Assembly: GCA_052387675.1 (NCBI GenBank)
Contig: JBQTIY010000005.1
Location: forward strand, 62,001 to 126,000
Length of the DNA stretch: 64,000 bases
Direction of reading: 5' to 3'
DNA from: JBQTIY01 sp052387675
GTDB lineage: Bacteria > Planctomycetota > B15-G4
Each line of letters begins with the position of its first letter. Within the stretch, counting starts at the first letter, position 1. Both the position numbers and the translations under genes were made by a program. Under the pieces are notes generated by a model that did not search any database, was not told where the DNA came from, and worked only from the letters and a program-made list of their open reading frames with translations. Of this stretch, positions 57,195-64,000 are shown piece after piece.

Positions 57195-58829
57195 CTAGTC
57201 CGCCAGTCGAATGAACTGAGCAACCAGCTCGCGACCGTCACAAGCCAGCAAGATCTCAATTCTGCCAAGGCGCCCCTTCAAGATCACGGGCAGAGACGGC
57301 AGACCAGCCGGACCGACCGCCGGCAGTTGGCTGTCGATCAGCCCAGCGTGGAAAGCCGTGATCGAATCCAAGAAAGACTCGATGGCGGGGCCCTCCGGCT
57401 CTTCGAGTTCACCGTGCACAAACCACCAGAAGTCGGGCTGGCTGCCTAGGAACGCCACCGGGTTCGCGTCCTGATCCAGCAACACGGCGCCACCGCGCTG
57501 AAATTCCCGCAACTCTAGGTTCGTGCTGGGCTCGCCTTGAGTCGCCATTTGCAATACGGGAACGGCTAAGCGCCCCCAGGTGGCCAGCCCGCCGGTGGCG
57601 GACTCGCCAGGATCGCGCGCCAGCAGCACAGTGGGCAGGCCATCGTCGTTCACGCCAATCGACATCAACCCTCCTGCCGCTTTGAGCTGCTGGGCGAGGG
57701 TCAGCAGCCACTCCGAGTTTGCTCGCTGATCGCCGTGTATGGCGCGACTGAGCGGCTCAAGCCAGCGAGGCAAAGCCTCCGCGAGTTTGGCGGCGTCGAA
57801 AGCCAGCAGCCACTGACCCTCCGGCGTCGGCGGCAGCGGCTGCAGGGCCTCCATGACCGAGGCGAGCGGCGCCCGCGGATCGAGAAGCCAGCGCAAGCTG
57901 ACTGCGCCAGCCGGGATCGCTTCACCAGACTCGTTGAGCCGCAGCACGTCAGTCCCCCTCAGCTGGATCTGCAGGGCATCAATCTGTCGGGGATCCAGCA
58001 TCAAGGCGAGTTCCCAGAGGAACTCGCCGTTGATTCCCAGGTCCATTCTGGCCAAGCCGTGGACGCCGGAGAGCGCAGTGCCCAGAAGTCCGCCGCCCGG
58101 CCTGCCGGTAAGCAGCGCCTCCAACTGCGCGGCTGCAGTCTCGAGCTCGGCAGCCAGTGCCACTCGAAGCCGGGCCGTGTCGAGGCTGATCACGCAGTCG
58201 GGCGGCGGCCCAACGACTTCGGCACCCAGCTCCGCCACGACATCGCGCATGACGGCTGCGGCCTCGAAGGTGGGGACCAGCAGGGCATGATCTCTCAGCA
58301 GTGAGGTCACGATCGTCAGCCTCAGGCTGACGGGCTCCTCCCCTCCACCAAACGCAGACCCGCCGCCGGAGAGCAACGAGCCAAGCAAGCCCTGGCCGGC
58401 TTCCCTTGCGGACAGCCAGCCTAAAAGCGTGCCCAAGGGGCTGTCGCCAGCGAAGTTCAATACGATGCGCTGCGCATCGAGATCCGTGACTCGCGGAAGA
58501 CCATGGAGCGCCGAAAGGAAGCTGTCCTCGTCCGCGATGGGGATCGCCAGACCCAAAGGGCCACCCAGCACGGACTGATCCAGTAACGCGAGGACAAGAG
58601 GCTGCGTGGGCTCCACGCTAGCGGGATCCGCCCCAAAGACGGCCTCGTAAAGCTCGGCCTGAAGCGGACTGCTGGACGATAGATACGCGTAGCCAAGCAC
58701 GCCCGATGTCGAGAGTTGGAGTGGCCACGGTTCCACGGGCGAGGTCGGCTCCGCCTCGGACCCGCATCCCAAGACCAGCAAAATCCACAGGGCAGCGCAG
58801 CGAGGCGTCGTTCGCTGAAGCCGGTTCAC
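57195..58829 (-). CDS. Large predicted lipoprotein of unknown function
   Basis: A 544-residue protein starting at GTG 58829 with a lipobox ending LLVLGC (residues 17-22). The mature part alternates Leu-rich helices and strands in repeating units (LALLDQSVLGGPLGLAIPIADEDSFLSALHGL, LLAFDAAKLAEALPRWLEPL), with pairs such as DALQIQLRGTDVLRL and WWFVHGELEEPEG. It may resemble DUF3352-like surface proteins, but I do not recognise it with confidence. The next gene downstream, arfB, is 14 bases away on the same strand. Confidence 0.65.
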   Translation of the reverse strand: MNRLQRTTPRCAALWILLVLGCGSEAEPTSPVEPWPLQLSTSGVLGYAYLSSSSPLQAELYEAVFGADPASVEPTQPLVLALLDQSVLGGPLGLAIPIADEDSFLSALHGLPRVTDLDAQRIVLNFAGDSPLGTLLGWLSAREAGQGLLGSLLSGGGSAFGGGEEPVSLRLTIVTSLLRDHALLVPTFEAAAVMRDVVAELGAEVVGPPPDCVISLDTARLRVALAAELETAAAQLEALLTGRPGGGLLGTALSGVHGLARMDLGINGEFLWELALMLDPRQIDALQIQLRGTDVLRLNESGEAIPAGAVSLRWLLDPRAPLASVMEALQPLPPTPEGQWLLAFDAAKLAEALPRWLEPLSRAIHGDQRANSEWLLTLAQQLKAAGGLMSIGVNDDGLPTVLLARDPGESATGGLATWGRLAVPVLQMATQGEPSTNLELREFQRGGAVLLDQDANPVAFLGSQPDFWWFVHGELEEPEGPAIESFLDSITAFHAGLIDSQLPAVGPAGLPSLPVILKGRLGRIEILLACDGRELVAQFIRLAD

Positions 58830-58898
58830 CGGCTGTTTTGTGCACCGAATCACTGTGTCATGGTACACACACCGCGACTCGGTCCTTCCAGGCTGCAC

Positions 58899-59867
58899 AT
58901 GCCGATCGACATCCCCCTTCGCGAAAACGTTCGCCGAATCCTGCTTGCGCAGGGACTCACCGCCGTGGGATTCACTCGCGCCGAGCCGGTGCCTGATCAC
59001 ACGAGCGACTGGGTGAAGCAGGGGCGCCACGCCGGCATGGAGTACATGGCTCGCCGCCCGGCTCAGCGAGCGGACCCGACTCAGCTGCTGAAAGGTGCCC
59101 AGTCCGTGATTTGTGGAGCCGTCAGCTATCCGGCTACTGACGCGCGTGGTCCGATCGCAGGTTATGCCCGAGGTGAGGACTATCACCGCACTTTGTTGCA
59201 AGCTCTGCACTCGGGAATCGAACAGTTGTTGCAACTGATGCCATCGATGCGAGCCCGAGCCTGTGTGGACACCGCCCCTCTCTCGGAGCGTGCCTTTGCC
59301 GCTCGGGCGGGACTCGGCTGGATAGGCAAGAACACCATGCTGCTGAACTGCACGCACGGCCCCTGGCTGCTTCTCGGCTCGATCATCACCGATGTGCCCT
59401 TTCCTCCGGATGAGCCGACGGCCAACCGGTGCGGAACCTGCACCGCCTGCATAGACGCGTGCCCTACTCAGGCGCTCGGGCCCACGGGACTCGATGCACG
59501 GCTGTGCTTGTCCTATTGGAACATCGAGCACCGCGGCGAGCTGGCGCCTGGCATCTCCGAGGCCCTGCAGGGGCGAGTGTTCGGCTGTGACGACTGCCTC
59601 ACCGCCTGTCCCTTCCCCGCCAAGTCACAGGGGGGCACGCGCGTCGAGACAACAAGCCACAAGGCCTTCCAGGCACGCTCCGACTTGGTCAGCCCGAGCC
59701 TGGATGAGCTCAAGGCGAGGGCGTCCGCGTCGTTTCGAAAGAACTTCTCGACGACTCCGCTCCAGCGAGTTGGTCGGGCGCGCCTGCTTCGCAACATCGA
59801 GGCGGCCCGGCAGGATGAAGGTGAGCCCGTGAAGCCGAAGGGCAAGGCGGGACGTCCCGCCGGTTAG
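58899..59867 (+). CDS. queG: Epoxyqueuosine reductase
   Basis: A 322-residue cobalamin- and Fe-S-dependent enzyme that performs the last step of queuosine tRNA modification. ACVDTAPLSERAFAARAGLGWIGKN holds the catalytic Asp, and two 4Fe-4S sites are CGTCTACIDACP and CDDCLTACPFP. MARRPAQRADPTQLL and GPWLLLGSIITD are typical. ATG 58899 (MPIDIPLRENVRR) is chosen; an ATG 13 codons upstream is possible. Other queuosine genes are absent. Its need for B12 fits the B12-dependent mutase nearby. Confidence 0.93.
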   Translation: MPIDIPLRENVRRILLAQGLTAVGFTRAEPVPDHTSDWVKQGRHAGMEYMARRPAQRADPTQLLKGAQSVICGAVSYPATDARGPIAGYARGEDYHRTLLQALHSGIEQLLQLMPSMRARACVDTAPLSERAFAARAGLGWIGKNTMLLNCTHGPWLLLGSIITDVPFPPDEPTANRCGTCTACIDACPTQALGPTGLDARLCLSYWNIEHRGELAPGISEALQGRVFGCDDCLTACPFPAKSQGGTRVETTSHKAFQARSDLVSPSLDELKARASASFRKNFSTTPLQRVGRARLLRNIEAARQDEGEPVKPKGKAGRPAG

Positions 59868-59930
59868 AATCCGTCGCTTGAGGGTGCCGCGAGGCCCCAC
59901 CATTCATTTCATTGCCTCCGAGACTGGTCC

Positions 59931-60758
59931 ATGAAGATCTTCGAACCGCACATCCACATGTATTCGCGCAACACGCGTGACTACTCCGAGATGGCGACAG
60001 CGGGCATCTGCTCGCTCCTTGAGCCCGGGGGCTTCTGGCTCGGCTACGAGCGGAAGCACCCACAGACGTGCTTGGAGTACTTCGATCACCTGCTCGGATT
60101 TGAGCACACGCGCGCTGCAAAGGCGGGCATTGAGTATCACTGCACCTTTGCACTGAATCCGAAAGAAGCACACACGCCCGCCATTCGCGAAGCAGTGCTC
60201 GCGGAACTCCCCAAGTACTTGGCCCATCCGCTCTGCCCTGCGCTGGGGGAAGTGGGTTACGACCTCATTGATGACATCGAAGAGGCTGTGCTTATGCAGC
60301 AGCTCGCCTTGGCGAAGTCCCTGCACATGCCGGTGCTTGTGCACACGCCTCATGTTCAAAAACGCAAAGGCACAGAACGGCTCATTGCCAATTGTCGCGA
60401 CGTTGGCATCGAGCCGGATCTCATCGAGATTGACCATTGCACGGAAGAGACCGTAGGCCTCGTCGTCGATGCTGGCTATTGGGCCGGCTTCACGATTTAC
60501 CCGGTGACAAAGCTCTCTCCGGAACGGGCTGTTTCCGTCCTCAAGCAGTACGGCACCGAGCGAATGCTCGTCAACTCATCAGCCGACTGGGGTCCATCAG
60601 ACCCACTGGCGGTGCCGAAGCTCACGGTGCTCATGAGGCAGTCGGGCTTTGCTGAGGAAACGATTCAGCGACTGGTGTGGGACAACCCCGTGCGCTTTTT
60701 TGGTCAATCAGGAAAGCTGCGCGAGACCCCGCTGTTTGAGGCCACGGCAACATGCTGA
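59931..60758 (+). CDS. TatD-family metal-dependent hydrolase
   Basis: A 275-residue TIM-barrel hydrolase. Metal ligands are suggested by EPHIHMYSR (HxH near 6-10), ALGEVGYDL (Glu), MPVLVHTPH and IEIDHCTEE (His), and NSSADWGPSDP (Asp), the usual TatD order. It is closer to the TatD-like proteins found in ebo-type and related clusters than to the DNase TatD itself, since LEPGGFWLGYERKHPQTCLEYF is not in TatD. Substrate unknown. The stop is overlapped by the following lipoprotein ATG. Confidence 0.8.
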   Translation: MKIFEPHIHMYSRNTRDYSEMATAGICSLLEPGGFWLGYERKHPQTCLEYFDHLLGFEHTRAAKAGIEYHCTFALNPKEAHTPAIREAVLAELPKYLAHPLCPALGEVGYDLIDDIEEAVLMQQLALAKSLHMPVLVHTPHVQKRKGTERLIANCRDVGIEPDLIEIDHCTEETVGLVVDAGYWAGFTIYPVTKLSPERAVSVLKQYGTERMLVNSSADWGPSDPLAVPKLTVLMRQSGFAEETIQRLVWDNPVRFFGQSGKLRETPLFEATATC

Positions 60759-61477
60759 GTCTGTGCGTGAGTATGGGAAGGCACGCTGGTCAGCGGTCGG
60801 TGTGGATGGGCTTCGTGCTGCTCATCTGCTCGTGTCAACAGACCGTGCTCGACCAAGTGATCGTCCCTGGGCAGCGTTCATCGGTGAGTCAGTCGGATAC
60901 GAAACCCACCCCCATCGCCTGGCCTGACCCGCTGCCAGGATTCCTCGCCGGCGTTCCTGCGCTGCAACGAGCCGTCCTGGCGGGCTCGTGGACCCTGACC
61001 AGCCCCCAGAGCTTCGATGAGGAATGGATCGACGAGCAAGGCCTGACCGACGTCCGCTCCAAGGACGTGGCCGGACGCCGACAGTGGAAGGGTGTCGGGG
61101 CTTCGACACCGACGCTTCCACTCGACGTCTTGGTCAATGACCGGCCAGGGCCAGTTGCGGCCTACTTGTTCAGCATCCTGACCATGCCCGATCTCGGTGA
61201 CCGGGCTGTCGTGCTTCACATTCGGCACCGGGGGCGCCTGCGAGTTCGGTTGGATGGAGTCCTTCTGCTCGACGCGGCCGCGCCAGAGCCTGGGACTTGG
61301 TCAGAGCACAGGCTGCCAGTGGTTGTGCACGGTTCGCATGCGGCCCTGCTGCTTAAGCTGGGGCGAGGCCCGCCTCACTTTGGAGACTCCTTGGAGGTTG
61401 AAGTCCGTGCAAGTGCGCCCGATGGCAGCGCAATCGATCGGCAGACTTGGATGCCTGTTCGCGTAAGCCAGACCTAG
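60752..61477 (+). CDS. Predicted lipoprotein with beta-sandwich C-terminal domain
   Basis: A 241-residue protein. The N-terminus has a lipoprotein signal (MGFVLLICSC, lipobox ICSC near residue 28). The C-terminal half (about 125-241) has a galactose-binding-like beta pattern (AVVLHIRHRGRLRVRLDGVLLLDAAAP, EHRLPVVVHGSHAALLLKLGRG) seen in carbohydrate-binding modules, but I cannot name the family. It overlaps the TatD-like gene (ATGCTGA), so the two are translationally coupled. Confidence 0.65.
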   Translation: MLSLCVSMGRHAGQRSVWMGFVLLICSCQQTVLDQVIVPGQRSSVSQSDTKPTPIAWPDPLPGFLAGVPALQRAVLAGSWTLTSPQSFDEEWIDEQGLTDVRSKDVAGRRQWKGVGASTPTLPLDVLVNDRPGPVAAYLFSILTMPDLGDRAVVLHIRHRGRLRVRLDGVLLLDAAAPEPGTWSEHRLPVVVHGSHAALLLKLGRGPPHFGDSLEVEVRASAPDGSAIDRQTWMPVRVSQT

Positions 61478-61495
61478 AGCGACTCCGGACGCGCG

Positions 61496-62416
61496 TCAGC
61501 TCTGTGCTACGGGCAGGAGTTGCCCGAGTTGCCAGGCCATCAGCCGGTTTCGCCCAGCCTCCTTCGCCCGATACAGCGCCTCGTCTGCACGCGCAACGAG
61601 CGTGTCAGCCGTGTCGACGGCCTCGGCTTCTGCTGCGCCGCCGGAAATCGTCACTGGAACCGCCGAGCCTCCCACTCTGAGCGGAACCGGGCTCTCAGCC
61701 AGCGTTGCGCGAAAGCGGTCCACCACGCCCGTAGCCTGCAAGAGATCCGTCTCCGGAAAGATGAAGAGGAACTCTTCGCCACCCCAGCGGACCACCGCGT
61801 CACTGTTGCGCGACGCCTGCCGCAGGGCCTTCGCAACCTGGGTTAGAACGTCATCACCAGCCTGATGGCCCAGGGTGTCGTTGATCCGTTTGAAGTGGTC
61901 AATGTCGAGGAGCACAACAGACAGCGGCCGTCCATAACGCTGGCCGTGGGAGAGCGCCTCTTTGAGCCGGTCTTGTCCATAGCGGCGGTTGAAAAGACCT
62001 GTGAGCACATCGGTGCGGGAATCGTGAGCTAGCGCGACTTGCCGCGCGTGCTGTTCAGCAAGCCGCATAACAGTCGCCACCAGCACTAAGTCGTCCCAGG
62101 GCTTATTCAGGAACGCCGCCGCGCCAGCCTGAAGATTTCGCACATGAGCCTCTTTGCCCTCGACCGCCGTCAGCACTAGCACTGGCAGTACGCCGCCCTC
62201 GCAGCGCTGGATGGTCGCTACAAGCGTGTCGCCGTCCATGCCGGGCATGCGCAAGTCTGTGATAACAACGTCAAATGGATGTCCTGGCGGGAGATGTGCC
62301 AGCGCTTCGTTTCCGTTTCTGGCCAGCGTCACCTCCATGCCATGTGACTTGAGGGTCTCCGAGACCTTGTGTCTGATCGTAGCGCTGTCATCGACGACAA
62401 GAATGTGAAAGCTCAT
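61496..62416 (-). CDS. Response regulator with GGDEF diguanylate cyclase domain
   Basis: A 306-residue protein. The receiver domain (ILVVDDSATIRHKV, phosphoacceptor Asp in VVITDLRMPGMDGD, Lys in FLNKPWDD) is followed by a GGDEF domain (DVLTGLFNRRYGQDRLKEAL, DIDHFKRINDTLGH, VRWGGEEFLFIFPETD). The GGEEF active site and the RxxD inhibitory site (RNSD, five residues before) are intact, so it should make c-di-GMP with product inhibition. ATG 62416 has GGAAAGG seven bases upstream and overlaps the CheA-like stop (ATGA). Confidence 0.94.
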   Translation of the reverse strand: MSFHILVVDDSATIRHKVSETLKSHGMEVTLARNGNEALAHLPPGHPFDVVITDLRMPGMDGDTLVATIQRCEGGVLPVLVLTAVEGKEAHVRNLQAGAAAFLNKPWDDLVLVATVMRLAEQHARQVALAHDSRTDVLTGLFNRRYGQDRLKEALSHGQRYGRPLSVVLLDIDHFKRINDTLGHQAGDDVLTQVAKALRQASRNSDAVVRWGGEEFLFIFPETDLLQATGVVDRFRATLAESPVPLRVGGSAVPVTISGGAAEAEAVDTADTLVARADEALYRAKEAGRNRLMAWQLGQLLPVAQS

Positions 62417-64000
62417 GGATTCGCCTTTCCGCAATGAGACAGCGCCGCTGAAACGGTCGCCACCACAAGACTGCTGAGTGATTCGTTTTTGGGTATATAG
62501 GCCAGCGCTCCAAGCGACTTGGCTCGCTGTGCATCACTTTCGTTCGGGAGTGCCGTGATCAGCACGAACGGATTGCGCCCTTGGCACGCCTCGAGTAGGG
62601 CAAAGCCTCCGAGCAACGGCATCTGCACATCACTCACGATGACATCGCACGGAAACATCGCGAGGTGTTCCAGCGCAACCTGACCATTCTCGGCACAGAG
62701 CACTTCGAAACCTGCGGCGCAAAGTCCATCGCGCAGAGACGCCCGCACAGTCGCGCTGTCGTCCACGAGCAGGACTCGTCCGCGACGTGACTCTGGATGT
62801 TCGGGGAGTTCGCCCTGCTGGCGCAGATGAACGGCCTCAGCGATCTCACGTGGGTCGACAATTAACGCCGGTTCGCCAGAGGGCAGCACGGTCGCTCCTG
62901 AAACGAATCGCACGCGACCGAGATGCGCTCCCAGTGGACGTCTCACGACCTCGCATTGATCCAGGACTCGGTCAACAGTCAGTGCAATATCGCCGCCTCG
63001 AGATCTGAATCGGATTGTGCGCATGGCCTCCAGATCCACGTGATCACAGGGCGGCAGAGCAAGCACGCGGGTAAGAGCCTCCGCATCCGCGTTCAGGCGA
63101 TCGACCCCGGCGAGTCCGCTAAGCGGGATGACCAGAAAGGTCACTCCCGCTTGAACAACGAGGCCCTCTAACAACGACAATCGTCGGGGGACATCCACTG
63201 TTAGGACGGTTCCTGCGCCCGGCGTAGACTCAAGCGCAACGTCACCTCGCAACTCATCCGCGACGACTGCAACTGCACTAAGGCCGATTCCGCGGCCAGA
63301 CAGATTTGTCACCTGGTCACGGGTGCTGACTCTAGCCCTGAGCAGTTCACACAACACCTGGCGATCATCAAGCCCCTCGCCCTGGTTTCTCAGCCGCCCT
63401 CTCACAGCCGCTACGTCAACGCCTCGCCCATCATCCGAGATCACGACTCGAACACTGTCCCGCTCATCAGCAAAGGCGATGGTCAGCTTTCCGGTATCCG
63501 ACTTGCCCGCCTGTTTTCGCTCCTCAGCATTCTCTATGCCGTGATCGATGGCATTACGAACCGCGTGGGCTAATGGCCCCTTGAGCGCCTCAATGACCGC
63601 GATGTCGATCCACAGGTCGCGCCCGAGTACATCCACGGTAATCCGCTTGCCCAGGGACTCTGCTGCTTCCCGCGCAACTCGTTCCAGATGAACAGCCAAT
63701 GGGCCAGCCGATACTAGGCATAACCTGCGAGCGCCGTCATCCACCTCTCTGACATTGCCCTCGACACGGCGCAACGACTCTCGCATGACAGCAGCTGCTG
63801 AGCGCGCCTCAAGCAGGGTATCCGAGTATGAACGCGCCACCGATGACCAGTCCTGTGAGCCAGATCCGTCACCTGGCGTCATGACGGAAAGCATCGCCCG
63901 CATGGCTCTGTCGAGCTGCTTCAAGTTCGTCTCAACCGACTGCACGCTGACAAGCGTCTCACTGATGCCATCCGAAAGGGCGTCGACGTCACAGCGCAAC
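62413..64000 (-). CDS. CheA-like hybrid histidine kinase, C-terminal part (partial)
   Basis: The frame runs off the right edge, so the N-terminus (with the phosphoacceptor Hpt domain) is outside. The 528 residues shown contain a dimerisation region, the HATPase domain (HAVRNAIDHGIENAEERKQ, ISDDGRGVD, LSGRGIGLSAV), a CheW-like regulatory domain (about 265-390), and a C-terminal receiver (VLLVDDSATVRASLRDGL, VIVSDVQMP). It is a CheA/receiver hybrid, as in chemosensory or Frz/Wsp-like arrays. It is coupled to the diguanylate cyclase, resembling Wsp-type surface-signalling systems. Confidence 0.9.
   Translation of the reverse strand, partial: LRCDVDALSDGISETLVSVQSVETNLKQLDRAMRAMLSVMTPGDGSGSQDWSSVARSYSDTLLEARSAAAVMRESLRRVEGNVREVDDGARRLCLVSAGPLAVHLERVAREAAESLGKRITVDVLGRDLWIDIAVIEALKGPLAHAVRNAIDHGIENAEERKQAGKSDTGKLTIAFADERDSVRVVISDDGRGVDVAAVRGRLRNQGEGLDDRQVLCELLRARVSTRDQVTNLSGRGIGLSAVAVVADELRGDVALESTPGAGTVLTVDVPRRLSLLEGLVVQAGVTFLVIPLSGLAGVDRLNADAEALTRVLALPPCDHVDLEAMRTIRFRSRGGDIALTVDRVLDQCEVVRRPLGAHLGRVRFVSGATVLPSGEPALIVDPREIAEAVHLRQQGELPEHPESRRGRVLLVDDSATVRASLRDGLCAAGFEVLCAENGQVALEHLAMFPCDVIVSDVQMPLLGGFALLEACQGRNPFVLITALPNESDAQRAKSLGALAYIPKNESLSSLVVATVSAALSHCGKANP

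Overview
This window looks like chromosome from a Gram-negative-type bacterium of high GC content, most likely a member of the Planctomycetota. The inference rests on gene content: a membrane Ser/Thr kinase with TPR repeats divergent from an ECF sigma factor with an ASDLVQST motif, a DUF1570-like peptidase, a DUF1572/DinB-like protein, an MJ0042-type zinc-ribbon/TPR protein with an FHA neighbour, secreted FG-GAP and NHL proteins, and alkaline-phosphatase/sulfatase superfamily hydrolases. KdsA (Kdo synthesis) and a TolC-like lipoprotein imply an outer membrane. Coding density is very high, no gene-free stretch exceeds 300 bp, and many genes overlap by ATGA, GTGA or TGATG. I see no CRISPR array, insertion sequence, phage gene, rRNA or tRNA.

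Layout. 1-10.4 kb: a gene tail, YaeQ, cyanophycinase, a secreted NHL propeller, a lipoprotein hydrolase of the sulfatase fold, a helicase-methyltransferase-hydroxylase operon (uvrD, tylF-like, cmcI-like), and a secreted protein. 10.5-19.8 kb: ECF sigma and divergent kinase, a secreted FG-GAP protein, a DUF1570-like metalloprotease, a BNR-repeat protein paired with a MoaD/ThiS-like carrier, and a membrane protein. 19.9-27.7 kb: propionyl-CoA carboxylase beta subunit, DinB-like protein, secreted metallo-beta-lactamase-fold protein, and an operon rluD, methylmalonyl-CoA mutase, epimerase and secreted PRC-barrel protein. Together these point to the propionyl-CoA to succinyl-CoA route, though the biotin carboxylase and the B12-binding mutase domain are not here. 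27.9-38.6 kb: SUMF1-like secreted protein, valS-apgM-rmlD operon, kdsA, and a ytrA-ytrB-permease ABC operon with its own operator. 38.6-44.3 kb: orphan TolC-like lipoprotein, IscU-like scaffold, polyferredoxin, FliA/WhiG-type sigma with a degenerate DapDC-like protein, and GH3 hexosaminidase. 44.3-54 kb: a four-gene operon (pcrA, FHA, zinc ribbon/TPR, membrane hydrolase), acpS, and an ECF sigma-antisigma-secreted protein operon. 54-64 kb: a GT-C glycosyltransferase, an M50-like membrane protein, arfB, two lipoproteins, queG, a TatD-like hydrolase, and a CheA-like kinase coupled to a response regulator-GGDEF protein.

Main points of interest. (1) A roughly 120-residue module with a GPVG(F/Y)AASNAL ending occurs in four secreted proteins with otherwise unrelated architectures. 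It is C-terminal in three and directly after the signal peptide in the fourth, so it is not simply a C-terminal sorting tag. (2) Two genes appear to start at CTG codons overlapping the previous stop (CTGA), one of them restoring a textbook lipoprotein signal peptide. (3) A near-perfect intrinsic-terminator hairpin lies inside the first codons of that same lipoprotein gene. (4) Both sulfatase-fold hydrolases carry Thr where sulfatases carry the formylglycine Cys/Ser, and the only SUMF1-like protein lacks the active-site Cys pair. (5) A DapDC-like protein has lost its PLP lysine. (6) A three-copy 16-bp tandem repeat sits between the divergent rmlD-like and kdsA genes.
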